64,000 nt of DNA from Micromonospora echinospora (GTDB lineage: Bacteria > Actinomycetota > Actinomycetes > Mycobacteriales > Micromonosporaceae). Shown piece after piece: positions 10,165 to 20,049 of the stretch (positions are counted from its first letter, which is position 1; every line of letters begins with the position of its first letter). Where the stretch lies: contig NZ_JACHJC010000001.1 of the NCBI RefSeq assembly GCF_014203425.1, forward strand, positions 5,668,001 to 5,732,000, in the 5' to 3' direction. The position numbers were made by a program, and so were the translations under genes. Below the pieces are notes generated by a model. That model had not been told where the DNA came from, did not search any database, and saw nothing but the letters and a program-made list of their open reading frames with translations.

Positions 10165-10932
10165 TCAGCGCACCGGGTGCCCGGCGCCGCGCAGCGCGTC
10201 CTTGACCTGGCCGACGGTCAGCTCGCCGAAGTGGAAGACGCTCGCGGCGAGCACCGCGTCCGCACCCGCGCCGACGGCCGGCGGGAAGTGCGCCACCTCG
10301 CCCGCGCCGCCGCTGGCGATCACCGGCACGTCGACCACCTCCCGCACCGCCTGGATCAGCGGCAGGTCGAACCCGGCCTTGGTGCCGTCGGCGTCCATCG
10401 AGTTGAGCAGGATCTCACCCGCGCCCAGCTCGGCGCCGCGCGCCGCCCACTCGACCGCGTCCAGGCCGGTGCCGCGCCGCCCACCATGCGTGGTCACCTC
10501 GAAGCCGCTCGGCGTCGTGCCGTCCGCGGCGCGGCGCACGTCCAGCGAGAGCACGAGCACCTGGCGGCCGAACCGGTCGGCGATCTCGGCGATCAGCTCC
10601 GGGCGGGCGATGGCGGCGGTGTTCACGCCCACCTTGTCCGCCCCGGCCCGCAGCAGCGTGTCGACGTCGGCGACCTGACGGACGCCACCGCCCACCGTGA
10701 GCGGGATGAAGACCGACTCGGCGGTACGTCGCACCACGTCGAGCATGGTGCCCCGGTCGCTCGACGAGGCGGTGACGTCGAGGAAGGTCAGCTCGTCCGC
10801 GCCGGCCCGGTCGTACGCCGCCGCCAGCTCCACCGGGTCGCCCGCGTCGCGCAGGTCGAGGAAGTTGACTCCCTTGACCACGCGCCCGGCGTCCACGTCC
10901 AGACACGGGATGACCCGTACCGCCACCGTCAT
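10165..10932 (-). CDS. hisF: Imidazole glycerol phosphate synthase cyclase subunit HisF
   Basis: A 255-residue TIM barrel that, with HisH, converts PRFAR and ammonia to imidazole glycerol phosphate and AICAR. Catalytic Asp11 lies in [17 protein letters not shown] and the second catalytic Asp in VLSLDVRR (about residue 130). Phosphate-binding loops are LTVGGGV and VIASGGAGE. Unlike the usual actinobacterial order it is not adjacent to hisA: the ohrR-ohr-oxidoreductase operon and a strong hairpin lie between. It has its own leaderless-type promoter at 10939-10944. Confidence 0.97.
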   Translation of the reverse strand: MTVAVRVIPCLDVDAGRVVKGVNFLDLRDAGDPVELAAAYDRAGADELTFLDVTASSSDRGTMLDVVRRTAESVFIPLTVGGGVRQVADVDTLLRAGADKVGVNTAAIARPELIAEIADRFGRQVLVLSLDVRRAADGTTPSGFEVTTHGGRRGTGLDAVEWAARGAELGAGEILLNSMDADGTKAGFDLPLIQAVREVVDVPVIASGGAGEVAHFPPAVGAGADAVLAASVFHFGELTVGQVKDALRGAGHPVR

Positions 10933-10938
10933 GCCCCG

Positions 10939-10944
10939 AGCCTA
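10939..10944 (-). promoter_or_regulatory. -10 element TAGGCT of hisF (leaderless)
   Basis: On the minus strand TAGGCT ends 6 nt before the hisF ATG (10932). It lies just beyond the strong hairpin at 10954-10996, so hisF appears to be transcribed independently. Confidence 0.5.
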
Positions 10945-10953
10945 GCCAACGCG

Positions 10954-10996
10954 CGGGCGGTGGTGACCGGCCGGTGAGGCCGGTCACCACCGCCCG
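10954..10996. terminator. Strong hairpin terminator downstream of the peroxide operon
   Basis: A 19-bp perfect stem (inner 18 bp begins GGGCGGTGGTGACCGGCC) with a 5-nt loop sits 22 bp after the oxidoreductase stop codon and upstream of the hisF promoter. It should stop transcription arriving from the ohr operon. Confidence 0.75.
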
Positions 10997-11018
10997 TGGT
11001 GGTGTGCGTTCGCGCCGG

Positions 11019-12026
11019 TCAGAGACGAACCAGCATCTTGCCGAGGTTCTCGCCGCGCAGCAGGCCGAGGAACGCCTCGGGGGCCTGCTCGATGCCGTCG
11101 ATCACCGTCTCGTCGTACGACAGCCGGCCCTCGCGCAGCCAGCCCGCCACCTCCTGCACGAACTGCTCCCGCAGGTGACCGTGGTCACTGACGAGGAAGC
11201 CGCGCAGCGTCAGGCGCTTGCCGATCACCAGCGCCAGGTTGCGCGGGGCGGCCGGCGGCTCGGTGGCGTTGTACTGCGCGATCATGCCGCAGATGGCGGC
11301 CCGGCCGTGCAGGTTCATCGCCCCGATCGCGGCCTCCAGGTGATCGCCGCCGACGTTGTCGAAGTACACGTCGACACCGTCCGGGGCGGCCGCCCTGAGC
11401 TGCTTGGACACCGGGCCGTCGTGATAGTCGAACGCGGCGTCGAAGCCGAGCGCGGTGAGCCGCTCGACCTTGGCCCGGGAGCCGGCGCTGCCGATCACCC
11501 GGCCGGCGCCGCGCAGCTTCGCGATCTGACCGACCATGCTGCCCACCGCGCCGGCCGCGCCGGAGACGAAGACGGTCTCCCCCGGCTTCATGGCGGCCAC
11601 GTCCAGCAGCCCGGCGTACGCGGTCAGCCCGGTCATGCCGAGCACGCCCAGGTACGCGGTCACCGGCGCCAGGTCGGGGTCGACCTTGCGCGCGCCCCGG
11701 GCGTCCACGAGCGCGTACTCACGCCAGCCGAGCCCGTGCAGCACGACGTCGCCGGGCTTGACGCCCCCGGCCTCGCCGGCCACCACCTCACCGATCGCGC
11801 CCCCGTCGAGCGGGGCGTCGAGCGCGAACGGCGGCACGTACGACTTGACGTCGTTCATCCGCCCGCGCATGTACGGGTCGACGGACATGAACCGGTTGCG
11901 GACCACGACCTGGCCCGGGCCCGGCGTCGGCACCTCGGTGGTGACCAGCCGGAAGTTCTCCGGAGTCGGCCAGCCGTCCGGCCGGGACACCAGGTGGATC
12001 TCCCGGTTCACCGCGCCCTCGCTCAT
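11019..12026 (-). CDS. NADP-dependent medium-chain oxidoreductase (CurA/PTGR-like)
   Basis: A 335-residue zinc-independent MDR protein of the CurA/leukotriene B4 12-hydroxydehydrogenase group. The N-terminus NREIHLVSRPDGWPTPENF and YMRGRMND are typical. The Rossmann motif is VFVSGAAGAVGSMVGQIAKL (about residues 145-164) followed by IGSAGSRAK, with Lys for NADP phosphate. Members reduce double bonds of alpha,beta-unsaturated ketones and aldehydes. The start overlaps the ohr stop (ATGA), which places the enzyme in the OhrR operon and suggests it clears reactive carbonyls made by lipid peroxidation. Confidence 0.88.
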   Translation of the reverse strand: MSEGAVNREIHLVSRPDGWPTPENFRLVTTEVPTPGPGQVVVRNRFMSVDPYMRGRMNDVKSYVPPFALDAPLDGGAIGEVVAGEAGGVKPGDVVLHGLGWREYALVDARGARKVDPDLAPVTAYLGVLGMTGLTAYAGLLDVAAMKPGETVFVSGAAGAVGSMVGQIAKLRGAGRVIGSAGSRAKVERLTALGFDAAFDYHDGPVSKQLRAAAPDGVDVYFDNVGGDHLEAAIGAMNLHGRAAICGMIAQYNATEPPAAPRNLALVIGKRLTLRGFLVSDHGHLREQFVQEVAGWLREGRLSYDETVIDGIEQAPEAFLGLLRGENLGKMLVRL

Positions 12027-12448
12027 CGGGCCTCGCGGACCGTGCGGGTGACCTCGACGTTGCCACGGGTCGCGTTGGAGTAGGGGCAGACCTGGTGGGC
12101 CGCGTCGACGAGCTGCTCGGCGGCCGCGCGCTCGACCGCGGGCAGGTCCACCACGAGCGTCACGGCCAGGCCGAATCCGCCGCTGCCGTTCGGGCCGATG
12201 CCCACCTCGGCCTCGACGACCGAGCCGGAGACGTCCGCCTTGGCCTTGCGGGCGACCACGCGCAGCGCGGAGTGGAAGCAGGCCGCGTAGCCGGCCGCGA
12301 AGAGCTGCTCCGGGTTGGCCGCGCCGCCGGCGCCGCCCATCTCCTTCGGTACGGCGAGGTCCAGCTCGACGGTGCCGTCGGAGGTGCGGACGTGACCGTC
12401 GCGGCCGTCGCCGGTGGCGCGGGCGGAGGCGGTGTAGAGCACCTGCAT
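12023..12448 (-). CDS. ohr: Organic hydroperoxide resistance protein Ohr
   Basis: A 141-residue OsmC/Ohr-family thiol peroxidase. The two redox cysteines are in AAGYAACFHSAL (about residue 60) and HQVCPYSNATRGN (about 125); this second motif is diagnostic for Ohr. The ATG at 12448 has AAGGAG 7 nt upstream and lies directly behind the ohrR stop codon (12450). Ohr reduces organic hydroperoxides using lipoyl-type or dithiol donors. The operon order ohrR-ohr-oxidoreductase under one OhrR-type operator is consistent with peroxide induction. Confidence 0.93.
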   Translation of the reverse strand: MQVLYTASARATGDGRDGHVRTSDGTVELDLAVPKEMGGAGGAANPEQLFAAGYAACFHSALRVVARKAKADVSGSVVEAEVGIGPNGSGGFGLAVTLVVDLPAVERAAAEQLVDAAHQVCPYSNATRGNVEVTRTVREAR

Positions 12449-12449
12449 G

Positions 12450-12896
12450 TCACTGCTCCTTCTGTCGGTGGATCGTCTCGGTGACCCGGGTGAGGATGCC
12501 GTGGAGGAAGACCAGTTCGGCCTCGGTGAGCCCGGTGGCGGTGGCCACCTGCCGCGGCACGTCGCACATCCGCTCCCGCAGGGCCCGGCCCTGGTCGGTG
12601 AGGCCCACCTCGACCCGGCGCTCATCGGCGGCCGAGCGGGTACGCACCACCAGCCCGGCCGCCTCCAGCCGCTTGAGCAGCGGGGAGAGCGTGCCGGAGT
12701 CGAGCCGGAGCGCAGCGCCGAGCTCGGAGACCGTGGGGGCGTCGTCGTCGCGCTCCCAGAGCACCAGCAGCACCAGGTACTGCGGGTAGGTCAGGCCGTG
12801 CTCGTCGAGGATGGGCCGGTAGACGTCGGTCAGGGCGCGCGACGCCGCGTAGAGGGCAAAGCACACCTGCCGGCGCAGCACCAGATCATCGGTCAC
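12450..12896 (-). CDS. ohrR: MarR-family organic peroxide sensor OhrR
   Basis: A 148-residue MarR protein. The peroxide-sensing Cys is in RRQVCFALYAASR near the N-terminus, followed by TYPQYLVLLVLWE and the winged helix TVSELGAALRLDSGTLSPLL. The GTG at 12896 is chosen as start: a TACGGT -10 element ends 6 nt before it, and upstream GTG codons (12914, 12929) fall inside the operator and would put a very rare TTA codon in the gene. No second C-terminal sensing Cys pair is obvious, which suggests the one-Cys type. It is co-transcribed with ohr. Confidence 0.9.
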   Translation of the reverse strand: MTDDLVLRRQVCFALYAASRALTDVYRPILDEHGLTYPQYLVLLVLWERDDDAPTVSELGAALRLDSGTLSPLLKRLEAAGLVVRTRSAADERRVEVGLTDQGRALRERMCDVPRQVATATGLTEAELVFLHGILTRVTETIHRQKEQ

Positions 12897-12902
12897 CGTG
12901 AA

Positions 12903-12931
12903 ACCGTAGCGCACAATTAAGTTGTGCACAA
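12903..12931 (-). promoter_or_regulatory. ohrR promoter with overlapping OhrR operators
   Basis: On the minus strand, -35 TTGTGC (12931-12926), a 17-bp spacer and -10 TACGGT (12908-12903) precede the GTG at 12896. The spacer holds the near-perfect palindrome GCACAATTAAGTTGTGC (12911-12927), very like OhrR boxes. A second perfect palindrome, GTTGTGCACAAC (12921-12932), shares a half-site. Binding would block RNA polymerase, giving autoregulation of the operon. Confidence 0.65.
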
Positions 12932-12947
12932 CCGATCGGCGCGCGGT

Positions 12948-12970
12948 CCGGGGCGGGCGACGCGCCCCGG
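12948..12970. terminator. Terminator after ridA
   Basis: An 8-bp stem (CCGGGGCG with CGCCCCGG, extendable with a mismatch) and 7-nt loop lie 6 bp beyond the ridA stop codon. It separates the his operon from the ohrR promoter. Confidence 0.5.
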
Positions 12971-12975
12971 AACCG

Positions 12976-13392
12976 TCAGCCGGCGGGTAGGTACGCCTCC
13001 AGCTCGACCTCGACCAGCAGGTCCGGGTCGATCAGCCCGGCCACCACCACCATCGTCGCCACCGGGCGCACCGGACCGAACACCGCGTTGTGCGCCCGGC
13101 CCACCTCGTCGGCGTAGATCCGGTCGGTCACGTACATCCGGGTCCGCACCACGTCGCCCGGCCCGGCGCCGACCTCGGCCAGCGCGTCCAGGCCGATCCG
13201 GATCGCCTGCGCGGTCTGCGCCGCCGCGTCGCCCGCGTGCGCCACCCGGCCGTCCACAGTAGAGGTGCAGCCGGCCGTGATCGCCAGCGAACCGGCCCGG
13301 ACCACCCGCGAGTAGCCGTACAGCGCCTCCCACGGGCCGCCCGATCCGAGCCGGGTAACCACCCCGGCATCCACGGGCGGCTCGGCCGTCAC
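12976..13392 (-). CDS. RidA family (YjgF/YER057c/UK114) protein
   Basis: A 138-residue RidA-superfamily protein: [17 protein letters not shown] near the N-terminus, [14 protein letters not shown] helix [30 protein letters not shown] (family Arg) and [10 protein letters not shown] at the end. RidA enzymes deaminate reactive enamine/imine intermediates from PLP enzymes. The GTG at 13392 overlaps the hisA stop (GTGA), so it is the last gene of the his operon. Whether it is canonical RidA or an Rid1-7 paralogue cannot be settled by eye. Confidence 0.88.
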   Translation of the reverse strand: MTAEPPVDAGVVTRLGSGGPWEALYGYSRVVRAGSLAITAGCTSTVDGRVAHAGDAAAQTAQAIRIGLDALAEVGAGPGDVVRTRMYVTDRIYADEVGRAHNAVFGPVRPVATMVVVAGLIDPDLLVEVELEAYLPAG

Positions 13393-14117
13393 GCGCCGGC
13401 CCGCAACGTGGCCAGCGCCTCGGCGACGGTGAACGCGCCCGCGTAGAGCGCCTTCCCGGCGATCACGCCCTCCACGCCCACCGGCTCCAGCGCGGCCAGC
13501 GCCCGCAGGTCGTCGAGCGTGGACACGCCGCCGGAGGCGATGACCGGGGCATCGGTACGCCCGCACACCTCGCGCAGCAGCTCCAGGTTCGGCCCGCGCA
13601 TGGTGCCGTCCTTGGTGATGTCGGTGACCACGTACCGCGCGGCGCCCGCGGCGTCGAGCCGGGCCAGCACCTCGTAGAGGTCACCGCCGTCGCGGGTCCA
13701 GCCGCGCGCCGACAGGGTACGGCCGCGCACGTCCAGCCCGATCGCCACCCGGTCGCCGTACTCGCCGCAGATCCGGTCGCACCACTGCGGGTCCTCCAGC
13801 GCGGCGGTGCCGATGTTGACCCGGGCCGCCCCGGTGGCCAGCGCCGCGCGCAGCGACTCGTCGTCCCGGATACCGCCGGACAGCTCCACCTGCACGTCCA
13901 GCTTGCCGACCACCTCGGCGAGCAGCGCGGCGTTGGAGCCCCGCCCGAACGCGGCGTCCAGATCCACCAGGTGGATCCACTCCGCGCCGTCGGACTGCCA
14001 GGCCAGCGCCGCGTCCAGCGGGTCGCCGTACGTGGTCTCGCTACCGGCGGCGCCCTGCACGAGCCGGACGGCCTGGCCGTCGGCGACGTCCACGGCGGGC
14101 AACAGGGTGAGGCTCAA
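13389..14117 (-). CDS. hisA: Phosphoribosyl isomerase HisA/PriA
   Basis: A 242-residue TIM barrel with catalytic Asp in [15 protein letters not shown] (residue 10) and Asp in [12 protein letters not shown] (about 171). The loop [17 protein letters not shown] carries the Arg and Trp that let actinobacterial PriA work on both ProFAR (His) and PRA (Trp) substrates, so it is probably bifunctional. The start is TTG (14117) with GAGGAGAG upstream. The stop overlaps ridA. Confidence 0.95.
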   Translation of the reverse strand: MSLTLLPAVDVADGQAVRLVQGAAGSETTYGDPLDAALAWQSDGAEWIHLVDLDAAFGRGSNAALLAEVVGKLDVQVELSGGIRDDESLRAALATGAARVNIGTAALEDPQWCDRICGEYGDRVAIGLDVRGRTLSARGWTRDGGDLYEVLARLDAAGAARYVVTDITKDGTMRGPNLELLREVCGRTDAPVIASGGVSTLDDLRALAALEPVGVEGVIAGKALYAGAFTVAEALATLRAGA

Positions 14118-14136
14118 CGCTTCTCTCCTCGGGTCC

Positions 14137-14457
14137 TCAACGACGGTCCAGCGCGATCACCACGACCGCGGGCAGGACCAGCAACAACAACGCGACCAGC
14201 ACCAGCCGCAGCGCCAGGTCGTCCACCAGGCTCCAGATCGCGACCACCGCCACGGCGGTGAGCACCAGGATCGTCGCCCGTTCGCGCCGGGTGTGCCGGC
14301 GCAGCCGGCCGGTACGCCCGCGCCGCAGCGACGGCGTCAGCCGGCGTACCAGAGAATGCCGCCGCTCCCGGCGGGCCACCCGGCGGGCACGGACGGCACG
14401 CTCCCGCTCCTGCTCGGCCTCGCGCTCCGCCCGGCGGCGGGCCCGCTCCTTGCTCAC
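14137..14457 (-). CDS. Small basic membrane protein in the his operon
   Basis: A 106-residue protein of unknown function between hisH (19-bp gap) and hisA (19-bp gap). The first 60 residues are almost wholly Arg, Glu and Ala with high basic charge. They are followed by two hydrophobic segments (about 63-78 and 82-100) separated by DDLALR. A GTG start at 14457 is used. Its fixed place inside the operon suggests co-expression with histidine biosynthesis. No catalytic motif is visible. Confidence 0.6.
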   Translation of the reverse strand: MSKERARRRAEREAEQERERAVRARRVARRERRHSLVRRLTPSLRRGRTGRLRRHTRRERATILVLTAVAVVAIWSLVDDLALRLVLVALLLLVLPAVVVIALDRR

Positions 14458-14476
14458 GCGGACGCCCGCGGGCCGG

Positions 14477-15100
14477 TCACAGCGTGCCGAGCCAGTTACG
14501 CAGCAGCGCGGCCCCGGCGTCGGCCGACTTCTCCGGGTGGAACTGCGCGGCCGACAGCGCGCCCCGCTCCACCGCCGCCACGAAGTCCGTGCCGTGGTGC
14601 GCGGTGGTCACAGTGGCGCCCGCCTCGGCCAGCGCCGCCGGCTCGGTCACCCCGTAGGAGTGCACGAAGTAGAACCGGGTGTCGGCCGGCAGGCCGGCGA
14701 ACAGCGTCGAGCCGGCCGGCGGGCGCACGGTGTTCCAGCCCATGTGCGGCAGCCGCCGCGCGGGCAGCCGGCTCACCCCGCCGGGCAGCAGCCCCAGCCC
14801 CTTGGTGACCACGCCGTGCTCCTCGCCGTGCCCGAAGAGGATCTGCATGCCGACGCAGATGCCCAGCACCGGCCGCCCCGCGGCGACCCGCTCGGCGATG
14901 ACCGGCCCGGCGCCCAGCGCCTCGATCCCGGCCATGCAGGCGGCGAACGCGCCGACGCCCGGCACCACCAGGCCGTCGGCCGACGCGGCGGCGGCCAGGT
15001 CGTCGGTGACTGTCACCTCGGCGCCGGCCCGCGCCACCGCGCGCTCGGCCGAGCGCAGGTTGCCCGAGCCGTAGTCGAGCACCACCACCCGCCGCGCCAT
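14477..15100 (-). CDS. hisH: Imidazole glycerol phosphate synthase glutaminase subunit HisH
   Basis: A 207-residue class I glutamine amidotransferase. The nucleophile Cys is in VLGICVGMQILF (about residue 80), the His/Glu pair in AAQFHPEKS (about 185), and LDYGSGNLRS is near the N-terminus. It supplies ammonia to HisF. The ATG at 15100 shares its A with the stop codon of the upstream 55-codon gene (TGATG), so translation is coupled. Confidence 0.96.
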   Translation of the reverse strand: MARRVVVLDYGSGNLRSAERAVARAGAEVTVTDDLAAAASADGLVVPGVGAFAACMAGIEALGAGPVIAERVAAGRPVLGICVGMQILFGHGEEHGVVTKGLGLLPGGVSRLPARRLPHMGWNTVRPPAGSTLFAGLPADTRFYFVHSYGVTEPAALAEAGATVTTAHHGTDFVAAVERGALSAAQFHPEKSADAGAALLRNWLGTL

Positions 15101-15267
15101 CAGCTCTCCCCCGGCAGCAGCCAGAGCACCCCGGCGACGGTGGCCAGCACGGCCAGCAGGCCGGTGATCACGACAGCGGGGCGGGGCGCGCCCTGCTTGA
15201 TCAGCGACCACGTCCCGCCGACCAGCAGCCCGGCCAGGATCAACACCAGAGTGGGCAGCACCTTCAT
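15100..15267 (-). CDS. 55-residue two-helix membrane protein
   Basis: A short gene with ATG at 15267 and TGA at 15102-15100. It starts MKVLPTLVLILAGLLVGG, has a short polar hairpin (SLIKQGAPRP), then a second hydrophobic segment ending LLPGES. Both ends are TGATG junctions: its start shares an A with the second 19-codon mini-cistron and its stop shares an A with hisH. AAGGCGG lies about 7 nt before the ATG. The function is unknown; tight coupling on both sides supports it being a real gene. Confidence 0.7.
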   Translation of the reverse strand: MKVLPTLVLILAGLLVGGTWSLIKQGAPRPAVVITGLLAVLATVAGVLWLLPGES

Positions 15268-15326
15268 CAGAGCCCGCCTTCATTCGCGACTGCGGGACTC
15301 CGCTGCGCTGCGTTCCTCGCGCTCAT
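15267..15326 (-). CDS. 19-residue mini-cistron, copy next to the small membrane protein
   Basis: Reads MSARNAAQRSPAVANEGGL then TGA, differing from the first copy at one residue. Its TGA shares an A with the ATG of the 55-codon membrane protein at 15267. Confidence 0.4.
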   Translation of the reverse strand: MSARNAAQRSPAVANEGGL

Positions 15327-15384
15327 CAGAGCCGCCCTTCATTCGCGACTGCGGGACTCCGCTGCGCTGCGTTCCTCGCGCTCA

Positions 15385-15385
<1 letters not shown>
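15326..15385 (-). CDS. 19-residue mini-cistron, copy next to hisB
   Basis: Reads MSARNAAQRSPAVANEGRL then TGA. Its ATG (15385-15383) shares an A with the hisB stop codon, and its TGA shares an A with the next mini-cistron. Whether the peptide is made or matters is unknown; it may only relay ribosomes through the inserted repeat. Confidence 0.4.
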
Positions 15386-18388
<3,003 letters not shown>

Positions 18389-18395
18389 GCCTGCG

Positions 18396-18401
18396 AGTCT
18401 A
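18396..18401 (-). promoter_or_regulatory. -10 element TAGACT of the his operon (leaderless hisD)
   Basis: TAGACT on the minus strand ends 7 nt before the hisD GTG. It is divergent from the TACGCT element of the LON-domain gene about 80 bp away. Confidence 0.5.
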
Positions 18402-18483
18402 GGCCGCCGTTCCGGCGACCGGCCCGGGCCGCCCGCACGCCGGGACGGTGAGCCGGGACACGCGCGGGCGGGCGCGTTGGGGA

Positions 18484-18489
18484 TACGCT
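18484..18489 (+). promoter_or_regulatory. -10 element TACGCT of the LON-domain gene (leaderless)
   Basis: TACGCT ends 7 nt before the GTG at 18497, with no Shine-Dalgarno sequence between. Confidence 0.45.
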
Positions 18490-18496
18490 CGATCGC

Positions 18497-19201
18497 GTGA
18501 GCGCACGGCTGCCGGTGTTCCCGCTCGGGACCGTCCTCTTCCCGGGGCTGGTCCTTCCGCTGCACATCTTCGAGGAGCGCTACCGGGCGCTGGTGCGCCA
18601 CCTGGTGGCGCTGCCCGAGGGCGCGCCGCGCGAGTTCGGCGTGGTGGCGATCCGGGCCGGCTGGGAGGTGGCGCCGGCCGGGCCGCCGGGGCGCTTCGGG
18701 CTGACCGCCGGCGAGGTCACGCTGCACGAGGTGGGCTGCACCGCCGAGCTGCGGCAGGTCACCGAGCTGGCCGACGGCGGATTCGACATCGTCACAGTGG
18801 GCCGGCGCCGGTTCCGCCTCGCCGAGGTCGACCACGCCGCCGAGCCCTACCTCACCGCGGAGGTGCAGTGGCTGCCCGAGCCGGGCGGCCCGGACGAGGT
18901 CGCCGACCTGCTGGCGGCCCGGGTGATCTCGGTGTTCCGGCAGTATCTCGGCCTGATCCGGCCGGACCAGCAGGAGATCTCCGAGCAGTTGCCGGAGGAC
19001 CCGACGGTGCTGTCGCACCTGGTCGCCGCGACCGCCGCGCTGACCGTGGACGACCGGCAGCGGCTGCTCGCGATCGACGACACGGCCGCCCGCCTGCGGG
19101 CCGAGCTGCGCCTGCTCAACCGGGAGACGGCGTTGCTGCGGCAGGTCCGGGCGGTGCCGGTGCCGCTCAGCGAGCTGGCTGGTCTCCCGGCGCCGAACTG
19201 A
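18497..19201 (+). CDS. LON peptidase substrate-binding domain protein
   Basis: A 234-residue protein consisting of a Lon N-terminal (substrate-binding) domain without ATPase or protease parts. [20 protein letters not shown] and [12 protein letters not shown] open the domain, and [12 protein letters not shown] follows. The C-terminal half is helical ([31 protein letters not shown]). Such stand-alone proteins are common in actinobacteria with unknown role. Its 3' end overlaps the convergent membrane protein gene by 35 bp. Confidence 0.85.
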   Translation: MSARLPVFPLGTVLFPGLVLPLHIFEERYRALVRHLVALPEGAPREFGVVAIRAGWEVAPAGPPGRFGLTAGEVTLHEVGCTAELRQVTELADGGFDIVTVGRRRFRLAEVDHAAEPYLTAEVQWLPEPGGPDEVADLLAARVISVFRQYLGLIRPDQQEISEQLPEDPTVLSHLVAATAALTVDDRQRLLAIDDTAARLRAELRLLNRETALLRQVRAVPVPLSELAGLPAPN

Positions 19202-20000
19202 ACCCCGGCGGGGGCGGCGGCCACCCGCCGTCGAACTCCGGCTCCGGCCGCAGCGACGGCCACCGCGACCAGCCCGCAAGCAGCGTGTACGTCACAGCCG
19301 CGCCGAACGCGGCGAGCAGCAGGTTGCCGTGCGGCAGCGGGAGCGGGCCGAACCAGTCGACGCCACCGGCGCGCAGGTCGACGGGTTTGGTGAAGGCGGT
19401 GCCCGGCGGCGCGGTCTCCACCAGCCGCTGGAACGTGGACAGGCCGATCCGGCGGCCGACCTGCCAGGCCACCACCGCCGCGCCGAGGCCGCCGAGGGTG
19501 ACCGCGAGCAGGCCCGCCGGGCCGCGCCGGCGGCGCAGCACCACCCACAGGGCGATCGCGGCGAGCACGCCGAAGCCGAGGGTCAGGAGGCTGAACCAGC
19601 CGTCCGCGGCGATCGGCTGCTCCGGCTGCGTCGTGGCGTAGACCGCGCCGGCCGGTGTCTGCCGCACCGGGGTGGCGGGCGCCGCCCACGCCCAGAGCAG
19701 CCCGAGCGGCGCGCCGAGCGCGGTGAGCAGCGCGGCCACGCCGAGGGTGGTCGTCACGACCCGGCCGGCGGATCGCCGGGCCGCGGGCGACGCCCCGGGC
19801 AGCTGCGCCACGACGCCCGGATGCCCGGCGAGCGGGTCGGCGCCAGGCGCGGTGACCGGGGTGCCGGCCGGCACCGGCAGTCCGCCGGGCCAGCCGGGCG
19901 GTCCGCCGGGCCAGCCGGAGGGCTGCTCGCCCGCGGGCCGCGCCTCGCTGCCGTCGGTACGCTCGCGCGTCCGCTCGGGATCAGGGGTGTCCGGAGTCAC
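19167..20000 (-). CDS. Pro/Gly-rich N-terminus membrane protein, unknown
   Basis: A 277-residue protein. The first 75 residues are disordered and rich in Pro and Gly ([15 protein letters not shown]). They are followed by four predicted membrane segments (about 80-105, 135-155, 163-180 and 235-255), an exported loop with [15 protein letters not shown] and a Pro-rich C-terminal tail. It resembles DUF2567-like actinobacterial membrane proteins from memory, at low confidence. It converges with the LON-domain gene and lies downstream of the ParA-like gene. Confidence 0.65.
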   Translation of the reverse strand: MTPDTPDPERTRERTDGSEARPAGEQPSGWPGGPPGWPGGLPVPAGTPVTAPGADPLAGHPGVVAQLPGASPAARRSAGRVVTTTLGVAALLTALGAPLGLLWAWAAPATPVRQTPAGAVYATTQPEQPIAADGWFSLLTLGFGVLAAIALWVVLRRRRGPAGLLAVTLGGLGAAVVAWQVGRRIGLSTFQRLVETAPPGTAFTKPVDLRAGGVDWFGPLPLPHGNLLLAAFGAAVTYTLLAGWSRWPSLRPEPEFDGGWPPPPPGFSSAPGDQPAR

Positions 20001-20049
20001 CCGTTGATCCTCTCAGGCCGGGGCACGGCGCGGGGCGGTGGTCGCCGCC

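Noticed and set aside
12897..12929. Longer ohrR start at GTG 12929
   Set aside because: It would place the promoter and operator palindrome inside the gene and add a TTA codon; GTG 12896 fits the -10 spacing.
18389..18496. Histidine attenuator before hisD
   Set aside because: hisD has a -10 element 7 nt before its GTG and there is no His-codon run or terminator in the gap.
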